Below, in pieces: positions 1 through 7,371 of a stretch of 11,483 bases of DNA. Source of the stretch: OMOG01 sp041485845 (GTDB taxonomy: Bacteria > Acidobacteriota > Terriglobia > Bryobacterales > Bryobacteraceae). How positions within the stretch are numbered: position 1 is the stretch's first letter; each line of letters starts with the position of its first letter. The position numbers and the translations under genes are program-made. The stretch lies in NCBI GenBank assembly GCA_041485845.1, contig JBGPKH010000249.1, positions 1 to 11,483 on the forward strand, read 5' to 3'. Under the pieces are notes generated by a model. That model did not search any database. It was not told the DNA's origin and worked only from the letters and a program-made list of their open reading frames with translations.

Positions 1-153
1 CCGCCTTCCGCCGCCTGCTTTACAGATTCCAATTTCAACCGGATCAGGCCTTCTTCCGGAGGCTTCCTGAATACCCCACGCATCGAATGGGGCGCGCGGG
101 TCAATCAGGTTCTCAATGCCTGGCTGATTCGGTCTCCGCCCACGACGTGGTAA
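1..153 (+). CDS. Possible C-terminal tail of an upstream gene (partial, frame uncertain)
   Basis: The frame starting at base 1 is open for 50 codons and stops with TAA at 151-153. It would encode the end of a protein entering from the left edge. The tail has a segment rich in Gly, Asn and Arg (GGFLNTPRIEWGARV) that vaguely resembles the last beta strands of a TonB-dependent-receptor-like barrel, but it lacks the usual terminal aromatic residue. Base frame 3 is also open from the edge, to a stop at 300-302, so the correct frame cannot be decided from 150 bases. I do not recognise a family with confidence. Nothing convincing was found on the reverse strand here. Confidence 0.22.
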   Translation, partial: PPSAACFTDSNFNRIRPSSGGFLNTPRIEWGARVNQVLNAWLIRSPPTTW

Positions 154-253
154 ATGTTCCGCCTATCCCGATGCACGTGGAAGCGGGTCTATCCGGCCCA
201 CGGATGGCAGCTAATCCCAAAACGGCCACGCGATTGCAGTCGCCATTGATCCC
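154..253. other. Short intergenic region before the glycosyltransferase gene
   Basis: About 100 bases with no convincing gene. The only candidate signal is a GG-N10-GC arrangement at 223-238, with GG at 224-225 and TTGCA at 234-238. This is a weak match to a sigma-54 -24/-12 promoter. It would place transcription start near 249, only 5 bases before the ATG at 254 but 53 bases before the alternative ATG at 302. No Shine-Dalgarno sequence is clear in front of either ATG. Confidence 0.3.
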
Positions 254-1798
254 ATGCCTTCCTGGTCCAGCAAAGGCTACCGCTCTGATGCTTACGCGCT
301 AATGGGGATCTGCGCCGTCGCGGTGACGCGCATTCTGTTTAGAAGCCATCTGTTATATGACCTGGATTCCGTCAATTTCGCACTCGGTGTATTGCGGTTC
401 GACCCTGCCGCCCATCAGCCGCATCCCCCCGGATATTTCTTATATGTGTACCTGGCGCGACTGGTGAACCGGTTCCTGGCCGAGCCTAACACCGCGCTTG
501 TGGCCATCAGCATCGCCGCGAGCTGCGGCGCCGCCTGGATGATTTACCTGCTGACCAGAGAATGGTTTGACGCGGGGACAGCGCGCCTATCAATCCTCTT
601 GTTCCTATTCTCGCCGCTCTGCTGGTTTCATGGCATCGTGGCGCTTACTTACATTGTGGAAGCTTTCTTTTCCGGGTTGATCGGGTATTTGTGCTGGCGG
701 GTTTATGTAGGCAATAAGGGGTTCGCGATTCCGGCGGCTATCGCCTTTGGGCTGGCGGCTGGATTTCGGCCCTCGACGGCGCTGCTTTTGGGTCCTTTGT
801 GGCTGTTCTCGCTCTACCGAGTCCGCGGAGTGCGACGGTGGCTGGCTGTTTTGACCGCCGCGGCGGTCGTGCTGCTGTGGTTCATCCCCATGGCCGAGGC
901 GGCCGGAGGCGTACGGCAATACCTGGGCGCTCTCGGACACCTTTGGTCCAGTGTTCCGGGACGCCGGACTACATTCGCATCTCCCTGGTTGGCTGTTGCC
1001 AGGATTGTCACCATCTGCTGGATCTTCGTCCTTTGCTTCGGGTCCGCAAGCGCTTTGGTCTTCCGCCCCAATCCGGCCGGTTCGTTCAGGCAGGCAGATC
1101 GCCGCAGATTCGTGGGGTTCTGGATCGCGCCCGGACTCCTATTCTTCGCATTCATTTTCCTCAGCTTCATCAACAGCGGCTATCTATTAGTACTGTCCCC
1201 GCCGGTATTCGCAATCATTGCGGCTCGCCTGTACGGGTTCGCAACATCTCACAAGAATCGATGGTGGCCCCGGATGACCATTGCTGCCGGAATTGCCGCG
1301 AACTGCGCGCTTTTCGGTTTCGCCCCGATCTACTGCTCTTATAGGAGCGTACGGGAGTTCGAGCGGAACATGACGGCGATAGCCCAGGACTTTCGTACTA
1401 ATGTCAGTCCGGAGAAAACCCTGATCGTCGGATTCGATTCGCACTTCCTGGGTTATCGCCATGCAGGTTACTACCTGCCGGATTTTCTGACGGTGCAATA
1501 CCCGGAGGTCTCGTACGGCGAGGGAAAGCGGGTATTTCTCATGCGTGGCCGGAATACCGACGTATCGCGGAGCTTCTCAGTTGACGGTTACGAGCGCTTC
1601 ATCTTCTTCCCGCTGCCCGAGGGTAATGAGTTCAGTACCTATCTGGACAATGTGCGGGCTAGACTCCCGAAGGGCGCCATCAGTACTGTAACGATCGGGC
1701 GCCGCGAGGTGGCGACAGGACCAGTCTCGGCGATTCCCCTACTCTTCCCCTCCACCGGCCGTTGCGGCGGACCTAACCTGCCTGCGAGAGATCGCTAG
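254..1798 (+). CDS. Polytopic membrane glycosyltransferase, GT-C fold (family 39/ArnT-like)
   Basis: A 514-residue protein with about 10 hydrophobic segments over residues 15-360 and a soluble C-terminal part of about 150 residues. After the first hydrophobic segment it has an acidic pair in a loop (D36-L-D38), followed by H54-QPHPPG. This layout is typical of GT-C enzymes that use polyprenyl-phosphate sugars and place the catalytic acidic residue in the first extracytoplasmic loop. The likely role is to move a sugar to a protein or lipid on the outer face of the inner membrane; the substrate cannot be read from the sequence. It lies upstream of the pilus genes but is separated from them by a 272-base control region, so it is probably not in the same transcript. 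A role in pilin glycosylation is only a guess. The start is uncertain: the ATG at 302 (residue 17), just before the first membrane segment, is equally possible, and neither has a clear ribosome-binding site. Confidence 0.75.
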   Translation: MPSWSSKGYRSDAYALMGICAVAVTRILFRSHLLYDLDSVNFALGVLRFDPAAHQPHPPGYFLYVYLARLVNRFLAEPNTALVAISIAASCGAAWMIYLLTREWFDAGTARLSILLFLFSPLCWFHGIVALTYIVEAFFSGLIGYLCWRVYVGNKGFAIPAAIAFGLAAGFRPSTALLLGPLWLFSLYRVRGVRRWLAVLTAAAVVLLWFIPMAEAAGGVRQYLGALGHLWSSVPGRRTTFASPWLAVARIVTICWIFVLCFGSASALVFRPNPAGSFRQADRRRFVGFWIAPGLLFFAFIFLSFINSGYLLVLSPPVFAIIAARLYGFATSHKNRWWPRMTIAAGIAANCALFGFAPIYCSYRSVREFERNMTAIAQDFRTNVSPEKTLIVGFDSHFLGYRHAGYYLPDFLTVQYPEVSYGEGKRVFLMRGRNTDVSRSFSVDGYERFIFFPLPEGNEFSTYLDNVRARLPKGAISTVTIGRREVATGPVSAIPLLFPSTGRCGGPNLPARDR

Positions 1799-1895
1799 CT
1801 AGCTAGGTCTTGAGACCGGTACTCACTGGACCCGCACCCCGCCGCGACCTTCCCCCTTACGTTCGTACCCCTCGGGAAAAGTGCTTTCCGTACCA

Positions 1896-1936
1896 TGTAT
1901 ACGCCGCCAGACCCGACTTGGTCGAAGGTGTATACG
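1896..1936 (+). promoter_or_regulatory. Two TGTATACG copies, possible activator (enhancer) site
   Basis: TGTATACG occurs at 1896-1903 and again, identical and in the same orientation, at 1929-1936. The step is 33 bases, close to three helical turns, so both would face the same side of the DNA. Each contains the palindrome GTATAC. They lie about 90 to 130 bases upstream of the start site predicted from the sigma-54-like promoter, the usual distance for binding sites of sigma-54 activators. No binding protein is known from this window; the role is inferred from position and repetition. Confidence 0.4.
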
Positions 1937-1998
1937 GACGGGCACACCCACGCGGGGCGTTGTCCTTCAAGTCATTGTGCTGCTTGGGTCTGTACGAG

Positions 1999-2019
1999 TG
2001 GGCTGCGAATTGCCATAAG
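1999..2019 (+). promoter_or_regulatory. Sigma-54-like (-24/-12) promoter of flp
   Basis: The element begins TGGGCTGCGAATTGCCAT. GG at 2000-2001 and GC at 2012-2013 are separated by exactly ten bases, the invariant spacing of RpoN promoters, and TTGC at 2010-2013 matches the -12 box. The -24 box (TGGGC) is imperfect against the consensus TGGCAC. Transcription would start near 2025, giving a leader of about 45 bases before the flp ATG. A copy matching at 19 of 21 positions precedes cpaB at 11145-11165, which is the strongest argument that the element is functional. No acceptable -10 box lies 17 bases after the TTGCCA here, so a sigma-70 reading is poor. Confidence 0.65.
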
Positions 2020-2070
2020 TGTTTTGCGTCTCAAAGCGCAAGTTCAAATTTCGACAGGAGAAAGATTCGC

Positions 2071-2262
2071 ATGAAGGATTTTTTGACAAAGTGGTACGTG
2101 AAGGCGCAGATCCTCGGCAAAGACCAAGGCCAGGATCTGATCGAATACGCCTTGGTAGTCGCGTTGATCGCATTCGCGGCAACGGTGGGCATGACCACTG
2201 TCGCAACAAACATCAACACGGCGTTCTCGAAAATCGGGAGCATACTGTTGAGTTACGTTTAA
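2071..2262 (+). CDS. flp: Flp-type pilin (type IVb prepilin)
   Basis: A 63-residue precursor of the major subunit of the Tad pilus. The leader is 20 residues, positively charged, and ends in glycine (KDQG20). TadV should cut between G20 and Q21, leaving a mature pilin of 43 residues with glutamate at position +5 (E25) followed by tyrosine (Y26), the Flp hallmark Glu-Tyr pair in the motif QDLIEYALVV. The hydrophobic stretch from about residue 24 to 45 is the membrane and assembly helix. The ATG at 2071 was chosen because AGGAG at 2056-2060 lies 10 bases upstream and because the leader then has a normal Flp length. A sigma-54-like promoter lies before the gene and an intrinsic terminator directly after it, as expected for a highly expressed pilin. 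Confidence 0.95.
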   Translation: MKDFLTKWYVKAQILGKDQGQDLIEYALVVALIAFAATVGMTTVATNINTAFSKIGSILLSYV

Positions 2263-2270
2263 CTTCCAAG

Positions 2271-2309
2271 CGGGGATGCCGGACTTCCCGTCTGCATCCC
2301 CGTTTTCTT
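2271..2309 (+). terminator. Intrinsic terminator (likely partial) after flp
   Basis: A perfect 9-base-pair stem, CGGGGATGC (2271-2279) with GCATCCCCG (2294-2302), encloses a 14-base loop and is followed directly by TTTTCTT (2303-2309). It begins 8 bases after the flp stop codon and lies before tadV at 2344. No separate promoter for tadV is visible in the remaining 34 bases, so readthrough through this hairpin probably feeds the assembly genes at a lower level than the pilin. Confidence 0.85.
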
Positions 2310-2343
2310 AACGGGTACGCCGTCAAATCGTTCAGGAATTCTT

Positions 2344-2859
2344 ATGCATTCTATTGCTTGGTGGCCTAGCTTAGGAATCCTCAGCGCCGCAACAGTCATC
2401 GATTTATGCACGCGCCGGATACCGAACTGGCTGTCCCTGCCGTTTCTCGTTTCCGGCGTAGTCGTTCAGGCGGTAATCGGCGGATGGCTGGGTCTGAGGG
2501 GTAGTCTCGCTGGCGCCAGTCTGGCGCTTCTGCTGTTTGGGCTGCCCTGCTTCCTGAGGGTGATGGGCATGGGGGATCTGAAACTGGCCGCCGGGGTTGG
2601 GGCTTGGATCGGTCCGGGCCAGTTTGTTATGGCGTTCATTGTGACGGGCATGGTCGGCGGAGTCATGGCCGCATGTTATGCGCTTCGCTACAAATCGCTG
2701 GACAGGCTCCTCGACAATACCGGTGAGCTGATAGTAGACTTGGCGAAGGGCAGACTTCGGCAGCGCGCGGACATCCGGCTCGGCAGCGCGAAAGCGCTGT
2801 CGATTCCATATGCTCCGGCGATTGCGATTGGAACATTGTTTTCATTTTTCGCACAATAA
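2344..2859 (+). CDS. tadV: TadV/CpaA prepilin peptidase (A24 family)
   Basis: A 171-residue inner-membrane aspartic peptidase of the short kind found in Tad loci, lacking the N-terminal Cys-containing domain of larger PilD enzymes. The two catalytic aspartates are visible: D20 in VID-LCTRRIPNW after the first membrane helix, and D78 in the family motif GMGD (75-78). Four or more hydrophobic segments lie between residues 5 and 115. After about residue 117 there is a charged cytoplasmic stretch, then a final hydrophobic segment. It should cut the leader of Flp (G20-Q21) and of the TadE-like proteins at 8002 and 9060. AGGA at 2334-2337 lies 6 bases before the ATG. It is followed after 5 bases by tadZ, so the two are co-transcribed. 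Confidence 0.93.
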   Translation: MHSIAWWPSLGILSAATVIDLCTRRIPNWLSLPFLVSGVVVQAVIGGWLGLRGSLAGASLALLLFGLPCFLRVMGMGDLKLAAGVGAWIGPGQFVMAFIVTGMVGGVMAACYALRYKSLDRLLDNTGELIVDLAKGRLRQRADIRLGSAKALSIPYAPAIAIGTLFSFFAQ

Positions 2860-2864
2860 ACGGA

Positions 2865-4148
2865 ATGGAAAAACGAGTGGACAAGCTAACGGAAACCCGA
2901 GTCGGAGCGAGCCGGAATGGAGAGCTTCAGCTTGGGCGGGATCCCGGCAATATGGCGAAGCCGTCGTTCGAATACCAAGACGTACCCGGAGTTAACCCCT
3001 CGGTCGTGCTGATCTCTCCCGACGCAGGATGCCGGCGAACCCTGCGGCGGACAATCGAAGCGCAGCGCGCGACCATCCTGCAGGAGTTCACCACCTATCC
3101 CACGTATGCGCACCTGGAAAGCGTGCTCGAACTGGACTGCGACGCCTTCGTGGTGGAGATCGATTCCGATATCGACATCGCCATGGATCTTGTGGAGGCG
3201 GTCTGCACGCGCAAACCGTTGGCCAGCATCATGGTGTACTCGACTGAGGGTGACGGCGACCGGATGGTCCGCTCGATGCGGGCCGGGGCCCGGGAGTTCC
3301 TGACGGGCGCGATTCCCAACACCGTGATCCAGGAAGCGCTCGTCCGCGCTGCCGCCCGGCACGCACAGCAGGTCAAGAAGGTGAGCGGAAACACGTTGGT
3401 GTTCTGGGGCGCCAAGGGCGGATGCGGCGTCACCACGCTCGCCACCAACTTTGCGATTGCCCTCCGCATGGAAACGGCGGCCGAGGTGGCGCTTCTCGAT
3501 CTGAATCCGCACTTGGGCGATGTGGCTGTGCTGCTGGGACTCACGCCGCGGTTTACGGTGGCGGAAGCCCTGCAAAATGCGAAGAGACTGGATCAGGAAT
3601 TCCTCTCCACGCTGGTGACGGAGCACCGCTCGGGAATCTCCGTACTGGCGGCTCCGGACGTCTACAGCCCTTCCGTTCCGATCGAGAACCGGACCGTCGG
3701 GAAACTGGTGGACGTTATCAGAAACCGGTATCCGTACGTGGTGATCGATGCCGGGCGCAATCTCGGGGACGGGGCGGAGGCGTTGTTGCAGATGGCCAAC
3801 ACCATCTACCTGGTCACGCAGCTCGATATCCCCGCACTGCGCAACGCGCAACGGGTGATCTCGTATTTACAACGCACGGGGGACCAGCGTATCGAGCTGG
3901 TAGTCAACCGGTTCGACGCGCGGAAGTCCGAGTTTGACGACGAGCAGGTGACCAAAGCATTGGGTTTGGCGCCCAAGTGGAAAATCCCGAACGACTATGC
4001 CGCCGCACGACGGTCCTCAAATGCGGGCAGCCCATTGATGCAGGAGAAATCACCAGTGGCGGCCGGGCTCCGCGCAATGGCAAGGGCCGCCAGCGGACAG
4101 CCCCTCACCGGAGACAAGAAGAGAGGCTTTAGCTTGTTTGGTTCCTAG
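2865..4148 (+). CDS. tadZ: TadZ/CpaE-family localisation ATPase with a degenerate receiver domain
   Basis: A 427-residue MinD/ParA-type protein that in Tad systems places the pilus machine at its site in the cell. Residues about 45-165 form a response-regulator-like domain. In it the usual phosphorylated aspartate appears to be E98 (AFVVEID) and the conserved lysine of the KP motif is absent (FLTGAI, 145-150), so it is probably not phosphorylated. Residues about 176-400 are the ATPase: deviant Walker A KGGCGVTT (184-191) with the signature lysine K184 but V189 where the P-loop lysine would be, A'-type motif LLDLN (210-214) and Walker B VVIDAG (292-297). TadV ends 5 bases upstream. The ATG at 2865 has no good ribosome-binding site; ATG 2952 (residue 30) is an alternative that keeps both domains. 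Residues 1-43 look disordered. Confidence 0.9.
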   Translation: MEKRVDKLTETRVGASRNGELQLGRDPGNMAKPSFEYQDVPGVNPSVVLISPDAGCRRTLRRTIEAQRATILQEFTTYPTYAHLESVLELDCDAFVVEIDSDIDIAMDLVEAVCTRKPLASIMVYSTEGDGDRMVRSMRAGAREFLTGAIPNTVIQEALVRAAARHAQQVKKVSGNTLVFWGAKGGCGVTTLATNFAIALRMETAAEVALLDLNPHLGDVAVLLGLTPRFTVAEALQNAKRLDQEFLSTLVTEHRSGISVLAAPDVYSPSVPIENRTVGKLVDVIRNRYPYVVIDAGRNLGDGAEALLQMANTIYLVTQLDIPALRNAQRVISYLQRTGDQRIELVVNRFDARKSEFDDEQVTKALGLAPKWKIPNDYAAARRSSNAGSPLMQEKSPVAAGLRAMARAASGQPLTGDKKRGFSLFGS

Positions 4149-4161
4149 GGGATGATTTGCG

Positions 4162-5442
4162 ATGGACAACGTTACTTTTGACCAGGTCAAATCCGATATA
4201 CACCGCGCCCTGCTCTCGCAACTGGATCTGGAGCGATTGTCGGCAATTACCAATGGCCGCGCCAGAAGCTCGGTAGCCGCGCTGATCCAGGACATCATCC
4301 AGAAGGAGAAGGTCCTCTTAAACGCCGCCGAGAAGGAAAGGCTTCAATCCGACCTGCTGGATGAGGTGTTCGGTTACGGGCCGCTCGAACCACTGCTGAA
4401 GGACCACACTATTTCGGACATTCTGGTGAACCGCAGCGACCTGGTCTACGTGGAACGCGCGGGCGTTCTGGAAAAAATCGACGTGAAGTTCCGGGATGAC
4501 CGGCACCTGCTTCAGATCATCGATCGGATCGTCGGCGGTGTGGGCCGGCGCGTGGATGAATCGTCTCCCATGGTAGACGCGCGCCTGGCGGACGGTTCGC
4601 GCGTGAATGCGATCATTCCTCCGCTTGCCCTGGATGGGCCGGCGCTCTCGATTCGCCGTTTCGGGTCGGAACCGCTGAGCGCGGAAAGGCTGCTGGAGCT
4701 GAAGAGCCTGTCGCCAGAGATGCTGGAGATTCTTTCGGCCGCCGTCCGCGCGAGAATCAGCATTCTAATCTCCGGCGGGACGGGCGCCGGTAAGACGACG
4801 TTTCTCAATATGCTCTCGAAGTTCATTCCGGAGACAGAACGTTTGGTGACCATCGAGGACGCCGCGGAGTTGCAGATTCAGCAGGAGAACGTCGTGCGGC
4901 TGGAGACCAGGCCTCCCAACGTGGAGGGCAAGGGAGCCGTGCGGCAGAGGCAACTTCTGATCAACAGCCTGCGCATGCGGCCCGACCGGATCATCATCGG
5001 CGAAGTGCGCGGCGAAGAAGCCTTCGACATGTTGCAGGCGATGAACACCGGCCACGAGGGATCCATGACGACCATCCACGCGAATACCTGCCGCGATGCG
5101 CTGGCCCGCCTGGAATCCATGGTAGCGATGGCCAATCTCAACCTTCCGGAACGGGCGGTCCGGCAGCAGATTTGCTCGGCGATTGCCATAGTGGTACAGA
5201 TCTCGCGCATGAGCGATGGATCCAGGCGGGTGGTCAATATGGCGGAGATCACCGGTATGGAGAGCGACATGATCAGCATGCAGGACATATTCACTTTCGT
5301 GCGCCGTGGGGTTGGCCCCAGCGGAACCGTGGTCGGCACGTTTCGCCCCAGCGGCATCCGCCCGAAATTCATGGAGAAGCTGCGTGTCGCCGGTATTATT
5401 CTGCCCACTGAGATGTTCGAAAAGACCATGGAAGTGGGTTAG
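4162..5442 (+). CDS. tadA: TadA/CpaF secretion ATPase (PilB/GspE superfamily)
   Basis: A 426-residue cytoplasmic hexameric ATPase that drives pilus assembly, and in some Tad systems also retraction. The motifs stand in the expected order: an N-terminal helical part, the signature EVFGYGPLEPLL near 68-79, Walker A GGTGAGKTT (205-213, catalytic K211), Asp box LVTIEDAAEL (228-237), Walker B region RIIIGEVRG (276-284, E281) and His box GHEGSMTTIHAN (298-309). No key residue is missing. The length fits the CpaF family. AGGGGA at 4147-4152 overlaps the tadZ stop and lies 9 bases before the ATG. TadB follows 11 bases after the stop. Confidence 0.96.
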   Translation: MDNVTFDQVKSDIHRALLSQLDLERLSAITNGRARSSVAALIQDIIQKEKVLLNAAEKERLQSDLLDEVFGYGPLEPLLKDHTISDILVNRSDLVYVERAGVLEKIDVKFRDDRHLLQIIDRIVGGVGRRVDESSPMVDARLADGSRVNAIIPPLALDGPALSIRRFGSEPLSAERLLELKSLSPEMLEILSAAVRARISILISGGTGAGKTTFLNMLSKFIPETERLVTIEDAAELQIQQENVVRLETRPPNVEGKGAVRQRQLLINSLRMRPDRIIIGEVRGEEAFDMLQAMNTGHEGSMTTIHANTCRDALARLESMVAMANLNLPERAVRQQICSAIAIVVQISRMSDGSRRVVNMAEITGMESDMISMQDIFTFVRRGVGPSGTVVGTFRPSGIRPKFMEKLRVAGIILPTEMFEKTMEVG

Positions 5443-5453
5443 GGGAGGCAGGT

Positions 5454-6422
5454 ATGGGGACCATCATCGTCGTATTCGCCGCTTTCTTCCTGGTCGCGGT
5501 TCTGGTTTTGTTCACCATCGCCGCACCGGGCAGGAAGGAGGAGAAGCAAGTGATGACGCGCCTGGAGCAGATCCGGGCGCCCCAAAGCGAAGCCGAGATG
5601 GACGAAAGCTTCGGGGTACGGCGTGTGGACCACCTCAGTGCGCTCCCCTGGCTCGACGAAGTGCTGCGGCGGGTACATATTGCGGAGAGCCTGCGGCTAC
5701 TCCTCTACCAGGCAAACCTGCAATGGACCGTGGCGCGGCTGCTTCTGGTTTCGGTTTTGCTGGCGTGCGCCGCCGGTTGCCTGGTGTATCTTCGGACGGG
5801 GGCTGAGCCCCTGGCGTTTCTGATCGGGATACTCGCCAGCGGCGGGCCGTTTCTGTATGTGCTACAGAAGCGCAGCAGCCGGTTCGACCGCATGAGGCAG
5901 TACCTGCCAGAGGCGCTGGACCTCATGGTGTCCGCCATTCGCGCGGGGCACAGCTTCTCTTCCGCCATGGGAATGGCGGCAAAAGAATGTCCCGAGCCGA
6001 TACGGCGGGAGTTCCGGCAGTGCTTCGACGAGCAGAACTTCGGCCTGGAACTGCGGGTTGCGCTGCTGAACCTCGCGTACCGCGTGCCCATACACGACGT
6101 CCGGATCACGGTGACCGCGGTGCTGATTCAAAACGAATCGGGAGGAAACCTGACCGAGATCCTCGATAAGGTCGCCTACCTGATTCGCGAGGATTTCAAG
6201 CTGCAACGGCAAGTCAGGGTGCATACTGCGCAGGGACGGCTCACGGGCTGGATCCTGTCCCTGCTGCCTCCGATCCTGGGCGTCCTCCTGTACATGTCCA
6301 ATCCGAGCAACATGAGCGTGCTCTGGACGCGTCCGGAGGGGCGCAAGATGCTCTACGCGGCCACTGTAATGACATTGACGGGGGGACTCATCATCCGGAA
6401 GATCATCCGGATCCGGGTTTGA
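5454..6422 (+). CDS. tadB: TadB inner-membrane platform protein (T2SSF/GspF domain)
   Basis: A 322-residue integral membrane protein that with TadC forms the platform on which TadA acts. Predicted membrane segments lie at about 3-24, 94-113, 117-137, 264-282 and 299-317. The cytoplasmic T2SSF domain runs from about 153 to 260, beginning LPEALDLMVSAIRAGHSFSSA, a typical GspF-domain opening (LP.ALD.....AGHS). GGGGAGG at 5442-5448 lies 5 bases before the ATG at 5454, supporting the start. The gene overlaps nothing and is followed by tadC after a 10-base gap. Confidence 0.94.
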   Translation: MGTIIVVFAAFFLVAVLVLFTIAAPGRKEEKQVMTRLEQIRAPQSEAEMDESFGVRRVDHLSALPWLDEVLRRVHIAESLRLLLYQANLQWTVARLLLVSVLLACAAGCLVYLRTGAEPLAFLIGILASGGPFLYVLQKRSSRFDRMRQYLPEALDLMVSAIRAGHSFSSAMGMAAKECPEPIRREFRQCFDEQNFGLELRVALLNLAYRVPIHDVRITVTAVLIQNESGGNLTEILDKVAYLIREDFKLQRQVRVHTAQGRLTGWILSLLPPILGVLLYMSNPSNMSVLWTRPEGRKMLYAATVMTLTGGLIIRKIIRIRV

Positions 6423-6432
6423 GGCGAGGATT

Positions 6433-7347
6433 ATGGTATTACTAATCATCGCGTTTGTGGGCACCTTCGGGCTGATCCTGAGTTTGGGCCTTCTGCTGTT
6501 CTACCGTGATGTCGGGCTGGAGAGATTATCCTCGCTGGTGGAGCCGAGATTCGGGCCCTCGAGACCCTGGCTCGGCCGCCTGTTTCATCCCGATCAGCAG
6601 GCGGTAGCCCAGATCGTCAAGCCTTTCCAGAATGTATTGCCGCGGAGCGCTCAAGAGACTTCCGTCATCCAGAAACGGCTGACTCGCGCCGGCTACCGCA
6701 AGGACGCTCACGTGAATGTCTTTTATGGCGCCAAGATCCTGGTGCCTCTGACACTTACGGTCTTTGTAACAGTAACGCAGATATACACGTGGGGGCCGTT
6801 CTTCATTTTTGCAATATCTGTGGCCCTGGGTTTTCTCCTGCCGGATTTCTGGCTCGGGAACCGGATCTCGAGCCGTCAACTCAAGATTCGCCTGGGGCTG
6901 CCGGAAGCGCTGGACCTGTTGGTGATTTGCAGCGAGGCTGGACTCAGCCTGGACCAGGCGGTGCTGCGGGTTTCTCAAGAAGTGAAACTCAGCCAGCCCG
7001 AGATCAGCGATGAACTCGGGCTGATGATTCTGGAGCAGAAGGCCGGACGCCCCCGGGATGAGGCTTTAAAGGGTCTGGCTGACCGCACCGACATCGACAG
7101 CATCCGGGCTCTGGTCAATACGCTCATTCAAGCTGATACGTTCGGTACCAGCATCGCCAAGACCCTGCGGGTGTATTCCGATACCATGCGAACGCAGAGA
7201 CGGCAGCGTGCGGAAGAACAGGCGGCCAAGACCACCGTCAAGCTGGTGTTCCCCCTGGTATTCTTCATCTTTCCATCGCTTTTCGTGGTAGCCTTGGGAC
7301 CCGCCATGATTTTGATGTTTGACGGTTTCAAGAAGGTTTTTGGATAG
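6433..7347 (+). CDS. tadC: TadC inner-membrane platform protein (T2SSF/GspF domain)
   Basis: A 304-residue paralogue of TadB and its partner in the membrane platform. It has an N-terminal membrane segment (3-24), a central hairpin of two (about 100-138) and a C-terminal one (about 270-293). The T2SSF domain begins near 155 with LGLPEALDLLVICSEAGLSLDQA and contains the conserved segment FGTSIAKTLRVYSD (237-250). GAGGA at 6426-6430 lies 2 bases before the ATG, which is a short spacing, but the start gives the normal N-terminal helix and family length. A short untranslated gap of 24 bases leads to the next small gene. Confidence 0.94.
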   Translation: MVLLIIAFVGTFGLILSLGLLLFYRDVGLERLSSLVEPRFGPSRPWLGRLFHPDQQAVAQIVKPFQNVLPRSAQETSVIQKRLTRAGYRKDAHVNVFYGAKILVPLTLTVFVTVTQIYTWGPFFIFAISVALGFLLPDFWLGNRISSRQLKIRLGLPEALDLLVICSEAGLSLDQAVLRVSQEVKLSQPEISDELGLMILEQKAGRPRDEALKGLADRTDIDSIRALVNTLIQADTFGTSIAKTLRVYSDTMRTQRRQRAEEQAAKTTVKLVFPLVFFIFPSLFVVALGPAMILMFDGFKKVFG

Positions 7348-7371
7348 GTCAATTCAGAAAGGAGCATACAA

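Larger units (their letters stand above)
1799..2070 (+). promoter_or_regulatory. Control region upstream of flp
   Basis: A 272-base stretch between the glycosyltransferase stop and the pilin ATG. The frame of flp stays open back to a TTG at 1810, but the 87 codons before 2071 look non-coding: no family features, and they overlap the promoter elements. It contains, in order, a 12-base palindrome CTAGCTAGCTAG (1795-1806, overlapping the upstream stop), an inverted repeat GGAAA/TTTCC (1875-1879, 1885-1889), two TGTATACG copies (1896-1903 and 1929-1936), a sigma-54-like promoter (1999-2019), and the flp ribosome-binding site AGGAG at 2056-2060. Confidence 0.7.

Noticed and set aside
87..302. 71-codon open frame before the glycosyltransferase gene
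   Set aside because: No ribosome-binding site and no family features; it overlaps the start of the glycosyltransferase gene. The frame is open from the window edge, so it may in part be the tail of the upstream gene, but this cannot be decided.
1795..1806. CTAGCTAGCTAG palindrome over the glycosyltransferase stop
   Set aside because: Striking because CTAG is rare in many bacteria, but it is short, single, has no second half nearby and no link to a known site. The next inverted repeat (GGTCT/AGACC, 1806-1817) has no T-run, so it is not a clear terminator.
2011..2039. Sigma-70 promoter with TTGCCA as -35 box before flp
   Set aside because: No reasonable -10 box lies at 16-18 bases in either copy of the element; the GG-N10-GC reading explains both copies better.
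1810..2070. N-terminal extension of the pilin frame back to a TTG at 1810 (87 extra codons)
   Set aside because: The extension covers the promoter elements, shows no protein features, and the ATG at 2071 has its own ribosome-binding site and gives a normal Flp leader.
2886..3851. 321-codon open frame on the reverse strand
   Set aside because: It lies wholly inside tadZ, whose motifs are clear. Its composition (rich in Arg, His, Gln, Gly) is that of an antisense shadow in GC-rich DNA.
5862..6464. 200-codon reverse-strand frame, and similar ones at 7864-8553 and 8166-8906
   Set aside because: All are antisense to tadB, DUF192/PilZ or PilZ-TadE with recognised domains; none shows motifs or a ribosome-binding site.
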